Shown: positions 60,117 to 64,000 of the stretch, piece after piece
Layout of the letters: every line of letters starts with the position of its first letter
Position numbering within the stretch: the first letter of the stretch is position 1
Origin: DASRDU01 sp035652435
Lineage (GTDB): Bacteria > Acidobacteriota > Blastocatellia > RBC074
Reading direction: 5' to 3'
Length of the DNA: 64,000 bases
Assembly: GCA_035652435.1 (NCBI GenBank)
Contig: DASRDU010000103.1
Span: 62,001 to 126,000, forward strand
Position numbers and translations under genes: made by a program
The notes under the pieces: model-generated
The model's database searches: none
The model's input: the letters and a program-made list of their open reading frames with translations, nothing else
What the model was told of the DNA's origin: nothing

Positions 60117-61583
60117 TTACTCTTTTACGCCAACGCCAATCACACTCAGCCCGCCCCACGGCAGGAAGCGGTCTATCCGCCGCAGCAGCGGCATCAGCGT
60201 TTCCACCAGCTTGATCTGCACGCGCGAGAATTTCCGCAGCCGGAAAATCTTCCCGTGCCACCACCAGCCGGGGACCGAAAATCGGTTAAAGTCGAACATC
60301 GTCTCAACCCGGAATCCTGCCGCCGTGAGTGCTTCGCGCAACTGGCCGGCGGAATAGCGCTCGCGGTGTTCGAGCGCCTCATCGAGCGTGCCGTAAATCT
60401 TCGGGTGCTGCGGCACGAGGATGATCGCGCGACCGCCCGGCTCGAGCGCCGAGTGGATTGAGCGCAGCGCCTGATGCGGGTCGGACACATGTTCCAGCAC
60501 GTTAAGCATCACGACCGTGTCGAACTGCCCCTCCAGCCCGGCGAAATCATCCGGCCGGCTGGCGTCAATCGGCATCACGCGCAGGTAAGGTTTGCCGAAG
60601 GAATAGGAACGCAGGTATTGCAGGTAGCTCGGGTTGATGTCCGAAGCCATGTACAGTTCGCGCGGGATGAACTGACTGGTCAGGTTGCCGATGCCCGCCC
60701 CGATTTCCAGCACGCGGTCCCCGATGTGTGGTCGCAGCACGCTGCCCATCCACAGGTTGAATTTTCGCGCGCGTTCGAGGTTCGCGAGGATGTGCGAGCC
60801 GTACTCGTCCTTCTGGTAGAGGTCGTCAATCAGCCAGTAACGGAGCATCGCCAGCAGCGCGAGGACGCCGTCCCGGGGCTTGATCTTCTTGCCCTCCTCC
60901 TGCGTGCGCGGGAGGTAGCGGATCGGCACTTCAAAGACGCGCGCGCGGCGCTTGGCGAGCTTGAAGACGATCTCGACCTCGAAGCGGAAATCATTGCTGC
61001 GGATCGGGATGGATTTGAGCAGCGTCGTATTGACCGCCTTGTAGCAGGTCTCCAAGTCGGTCAGGTGCAGGTCGGTCAGCAAACAGCTGGCGAGCGTCAG
61101 CGCCTTGTTGATCATCGTGTGCCGGTACATCAGCGCGCGGCGGTAGGGGGCCGAGAGGTAACGCGAGCCGAAGACCGCATCCGCCCCCTCTTTCGCGAAG
61201 GGAACCAGCAGCGCGGGGATGTCCGCCGGGTTGTATTCGAGGTCGGCGTCGTGGACGATGCTGATGTCGCCGGTCGCGTGGGCGATGGCCGTGCGGACGG
61301 CGGCGCCTTTGCCCTGATTGCGCTCGTGGCGGATGAGTTTGATGCGCGAATCGCGGGCGGCCATCCTTTGCAGGATCTCCCAGCTCCCGTCGCGGCTGCA
61401 ATCGTCAACGACGACGAGTTCGAGCCGGTTGATCAGCTCGTGGTTGAGCGCGAGCGCGCGCGTCAGGCTGGCCTCGACGTGGTGGCGTTCGTTGTAAACC
61501 GGCACGAGCAGGCTCAGATTGAAGGAACTGGCAATTGTACTTTCATAAGCCGGAACGCTTTCAAGCAGGGTCAGGGATTTCAT
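60117..61583 (-). CDS. GT2 glycosyltransferase - SAM methyltransferase fusion
   Basis: Protein of 488 residues. Residues 20-245 are a dolichol/polyprenyl-phosphate-sugar-synthase-like GT2: LSLLVPVYNERHHVEASLTR, LVVVDDCSRDGSWEI, IVHDADLEYNPADIPALL and FRFEVEIVFKLAKR. Residues 285-450 are a class I methyltransferase: DRVLEIGAGIGNLTSQFIP, YMASDINPSYLQYL, FDTVVMLNVLEHVSDPHQAL and GRAIILVPQHP. There is no transmembrane region between them. One chain could make a polyprenyl-linked sugar and methylate it or the growing glycan. The neighbour at 61627 (44 nt upstream) is an O-antigen ligase-type protein on the same strand. Confidence 0.88.
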   Translation of the reverse strand: MKSLTLLESVPAYESTIASSFNLSLLVPVYNERHHVEASLTRALALNHELINRLELVVVDDCSRDGSWEILQRMAARDSRIKLIRHERNQGKGAAVRTAIAHATGDISIVHDADLEYNPADIPALLVPFAKEGADAVFGSRYLSAPYRRALMYRHTMINKALTLASCLLTDLHLTDLETCYKAVNTTLLKSIPIRSNDFRFEVEIVFKLAKRRARVFEVPIRYLPRTQEEGKKIKPRDGVLALLAMLRYWLIDDLYQKDEYGSHILANLERARKFNLWMGSVLRPHIGDRVLEIGAGIGNLTSQFIPRELYMASDINPSYLQYLRSYSFGKPYLRVMPIDASRPDDFAGLEGQFDTVVMLNVLEHVSDPHQALRSIHSALEPGGRAIILVPQHPKIYGTLDEALEHRERYSAGQLREALTAAGFRVETMFDFNRFSVPGWWWHGKIFRLRKFSRVQIKLVETLMPLLRRIDRFLPWGGLSVIGVGVKE

Positions 61584-61626
61584 CAGATTCTCCGGATTAA
61601 CAGAATGCCGGGTTCCTGCAGTTTGT

Positions 61627-63690
61627 CTATCTGAGGTAATGGTAAGCGCGCGCCTGAACGATGGAACGCACCAGCCCGGGTTGCAGCGAGTCCGGCGGGG
61701 TCAGGCCGCGCCTCGCGGCCTCGGCAGTCGCCGCCTCATTTTTCATGAGCAGGGCCAGCCGCCAGCTCTGCGCCAGACCTTCATCCTGGCCGCGCAGAAT
61801 CGCGTCCTGCGCGCGCGCGCGGTCAATTTCCCCCAGCCGGAGCAGGAATTCCTGGTACACGGTACGCGCAAAGACTGACTTTGGGAAGTTGGCTACGCAT
61901 TCCTCGAGCAGCCTGACGGCCTCGGGCAGTCGCCCCGCCTGCTCGAAATTGAACGCCTGCAGGACTCTGGTGAACGGGCGACTGTAGCCATGGTGCAGCG
62001 CATAATCAACGTGCGGGATGCTTTCGTCAACGCGCTTCATCTGATAAAGCAGCAGCCCGAGGCCGAGGTGCGCCCCGGCGTTATACGGGTCGGCACGCAG
62101 CACCTGCTCGTAACGCGCCAGATAGATTTCGTTCTCGCCGGGCTTGAAGCTGAACCGGAAATCGGTGCCGCTTTGTGTCTGCTGGCTTTCCAGCACCCGG
62201 TCGGTCCGCCGGACGAATGCCGCGCCGAGCGCGAGCAGGACGAGCAGCAGGGCCACCAGAGCAGCCTTACTCAATTTGAAAGCCCCGCTACCCTCCTCCT
62301 TCTGACCGGGCTGATCGGAATTTCCCTTCCCACCATCGCGGCCGACAGCGATTCCGGCACTGACCACACAGGCGGCGATAATAATGCCCGGCGTGAAACG
62401 GAAAGAGAACCCGCTCAGGCTCGAGCTGAAAGCAAAAGCGCTCAGCCCAAACAGCGCCCCGAGCGCAATGTCGCCGCGCGGCGCGCGATGATTCTGCCAC
62501 AAGCGTCTGAACACCTGAACCCAGAAGGCCAGAAAGAGCAGCAGGCCGACGAAGCCCAGTTCCGCGGTAAGCTCCAGGTATTCGCTGTGCGAATGCGGGT
62601 TATGAATTTCGTCATTATCCTCCGGCTCCGCGGCCTCGGCGGCGGCGGCGTAAGCAGGATTCTCGACGAAATACCTGCGGTAGTCGCCGTACTCCGAGAC
62701 AAAGCCGCCGGTCCCGACGCCCAGCACCGGGTGGCGGCGGATCATCTCAAGCGCGGTGGCCCAGACCCGCACCCGGCTCGTCAACCCGAGTTCGCCCGAA
62801 GAACTCAGCTGTGTCGCGCCCCTGAAGCGGAAAACAATCGTCTCCCACTTGTAATAGACAATCGGCGCGGCCACCAGCACCGCCAGCAGCACAGCCCAGA
62901 CGAGGCGCCATTTACTCTGCAGCCTCAGCTTTTTGAAGATGAGCGCGAGCGCAATGCCCAGCACCGCCACCGTCACGCCGAGGAGCGCGCCGCGGCGCAG
63001 GTTGACGAGCAGCGCCGCCCCGGCCAGCCCGATGATGAGCATCGAGCGCACCGCCGCCAGCCGGCTCGCGGCGGTCAGGTAGCGGGTCAGCTGGAGCGGC
63101 AGCAGCAATGCCAGCAGTTCCGACGTGATCCCATGGCTGAAAAACACGCCGTACATCTCCTCGCGGTAGATGTAATATTCGTAAAGCTGCGAGAGCGCCA
63201 GCACGCCGGTGAACAGATCGAGCGCGGCAATCAGCCAGAGCGCGGAACGATCTCTGAGCCCCATAATCCCGGCGCCGAGCAGAATCAACAGGCCGAGCCA
63301 GATCCCGCAGACCCTCATCGCTTCAAAAATGTCCGGCGACCGGAAAGACAGAGCCACCGCCCACAACCAGAGCATGACGAGCGGGGCGAGCGTCAGCAGA
63401 TCACGCCGACCGACCACCGGCGCGCCCCGCTGGCGAATCACCTCGATCAAACCGAGCGCGGTCAGAGCTACCATCATCCAGGCGAAGCAGAGTTCCTGCG
63501 TCGGCAGGCCGTTGTAATAAAGGTCCGGGACGAGGTAAAAGTTCGGGATCAGCGCGACGAACGGGATCAGCGGGAAAACGATTTCGGGCAGGCTGACTGA
63601 AGCCGATGAGGCGGTAATGTTATGAGAACGTCTTGCTGATCTCATCTCTTCGGTGACAGGGACAGGGGACATCCCCGGGGCATGGTTCAC
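61627..63690 (-). CDS. O-antigen ligase/polymerase-type membrane protein with TPR tail
   Basis: Protein of 687 residues. About 12 hydrophobic helices (35-470) with the Wzy_C/WaaL region GTGGFVSEYGDYRRYF followed by the large loop ending in NPHSHSEYLELTAELG, where the conserved His-Ser-His-x-E occurs. The C-terminal 170 residues are TPR-like helices (YNAGAHLGLGLLLYQMKRVD, AVRLLEECVANFPKS). It would polymerise repeat units or ligate glycan to a lipid or protein acceptor on the periplasmic face. The open frame begins at a GTG (63690); ATGs at 63672 or 63645 are also possible because no clear ribosome site is seen. Confidence 0.87.
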   Translation of the reverse strand: MNHAPGMSPVPVTEEMRSARRSHNITASSASVSLPEIVFPLIPFVALIPNFYLVPDLYYNGLPTQELCFAWMMVALTALGLIEVIRQRGAPVVGRRDLLTLAPLVMLWLWAVALSFRSPDIFEAMRVCGIWLGLLILLGAGIMGLRDRSALWLIAALDLFTGVLALSQLYEYYIYREEMYGVFFSHGITSELLALLLPLQLTRYLTAASRLAAVRSMLIIGLAGAALLVNLRRGALLGVTVAVLGIALALIFKKLRLQSKWRLVWAVLLAVLVAAPIVYYKWETIVFRFRGATQLSSSGELGLTSRVRVWATALEMIRRHPVLGVGTGGFVSEYGDYRRYFVENPAYAAAAEAAEPEDNDEIHNPHSHSEYLELTAELGFVGLLLFLAFWVQVFRRLWQNHRAPRGDIALGALFGLSAFAFSSSLSGFSFRFTPGIIIAACVVSAGIAVGRDGGKGNSDQPGQKEEGSGAFKLSKAALVALLLVLLALGAAFVRRTDRVLESQQTQSGTDFRFSFKPGENEIYLARYEQVLRADPYNAGAHLGLGLLLYQMKRVDESIPHVDYALHHGYSRPFTRVLQAFNFEQAGRLPEAVRLLEECVANFPKSVFARTVYQEFLLRLGEIDRARAQDAILRGQDEGLAQSWRLALLMKNEAATAEAARRGLTPPDSLQPGLVRSIVQARAYHYLR

Positions 63691-63702
63691 GAGAAGCAGC
63701 GA

Positions 63703-64000
63703 CTATTTTTCAGAACCGGAAACGGGGTGGCGCTTGCGAATAAAAGTCATCTGCCTGCGCGGCACAACTTCGAGCGCGCCGTCGCAGCTCTGTTCGTTCC
63801 CGACGGCCTGAGTGACCGGGCGCGCCTGAGACTTCCCTAGCGAATGAACCGATGCAGTCCGGGTCTTTTTGCTGCCCGGACTTCGCTGTGCCCAGGCGGG
63901 AGAGAGAGCTGGGAGGGCCAGCAGTGTGGCGATCATTAAGTAAGTGGCGATCCGTCCAATAAAGTCAGAACCGCAGACGCGCGCAGTCTGACGCTGCGCT
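63703..64000 (-). CDS. Small secreted protein (5' end beyond window edge)
   Basis: The frame is open from 63703 to the window edge. An ATG at 63936 is possible, but it lacks a ribosome site and would cut off the basic start of what looks like a signal peptide (GRIATYLMIATLLALPAL, cleavage near SPAWAQ), so the true start is probably just beyond 64000. The mature part is about 60 residues, basic, rich in Ser, Arg, Lys and Pro (RSPGSKKTRTASVHSLGKSQ), with one Cys. No family is recognised. It ends 12 nt before the O-antigen ligase-type gene. Confidence 0.5.
   Translation of the reverse strand, partial: AQRQTARVCGSDFIGRIATYLMIATLLALPALSPAWAQRSPGSKKTRTASVHSLGKSQARPVTQAVGNEQSCDGALEVVPRRQMTFIRKRHPVSGSEK

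Overview
The window is G+C-rich and looks like a chromosomal stretch from an Acidobacteriota-type soil bacterium, possibly Blastocatellia. That placement is inferred from protein content: a C-terminal TIGR03437-type domain (16-19 kb gene), a PxKF/HYR-type surface protein, multiheme cytochromes and many unusual domain fusions. No rRNA, tRNA, CRISPR array, insertion sequence or phage gene was found.

Region 1 (1-4364, minus strand) is an envelope-stress-type operon: PspA, a membrane-anchored coiled-coil protein, an exported TonB-C-domain protein started at TTG, and a tandem AAA+ ATPase cut by the window edge. Region 2 (5298-6713) is a secreted protein of unknown role with a good terminator. Region 3 (6831-16596, minus strand) holds purD, a Tat-type sugar isomerase/epimerase homologue, and a redox/signalling module. 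That module comprises a ferredoxin-flavoprotein whose fold order appears circularly permuted, a zinc-ribbon rhomboid protease, an FHA-TM-heptaheme cytochrome, and a cNMP-binding/four-cluster ferredoxin/cytochrome-b-like fusion. I read it as a transmembrane electron-transfer chain gated by phospho and cyclic-nucleotide signals, and it is the best candidate here for an undescribed system. Region 4 (17084-21606) has a heme/copper-monooxygenase-like exported protein, a 55-residue ORF, a soluble NarL-type histidine kinase, peptide deformylase and a HAD phosphatase.

Region 5 (21650-63690) is a very large cell-surface glycan locus. Two minus-strand glycosyltransferases come first. Block 1 (25042-32530) follows: FdtA/FdtB-type dTDP-3-amino-sugar genes, a Wzx flippase, a GT2, a NeuD/PglD-type acetyltransferase, a beta-propeller protein, a FemAB/GNAT protein and a methyltransferase. 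A surface Ig-like protein and a beta-helix protein come next. Block 2 (38603-58258) is an apparently continuous plus-strand operon: Wzm/Wzt ABC exporter, exported beta-sandwich protein, GSCFA protein, methyltransferases, a kinase-GT2 fusion, a GT-C-like membrane protein, an epimerase, a GtrB-type GT2 plus SMR-like partner, RmlC/A/B, and further GT2/GT4 enzymes. The far end, on the minus strand, has a CAP-domain protein, a GT2-methyltransferase fusion and an O-antigen ligase with TPRs.

RmlA and RmlB of block 2 would supply the dTDP-4-keto-6-deoxyglucose used by FdtA/B of block 1, so the blocks appear to be metabolically linked. No RmlD and no initiating phosphoglycosyl transferase is visible. 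Each block is preceded by a copy of the same roughly 600-bp non-coding element, which shares near-identical sub-blocks; this duplication is the second main finding.
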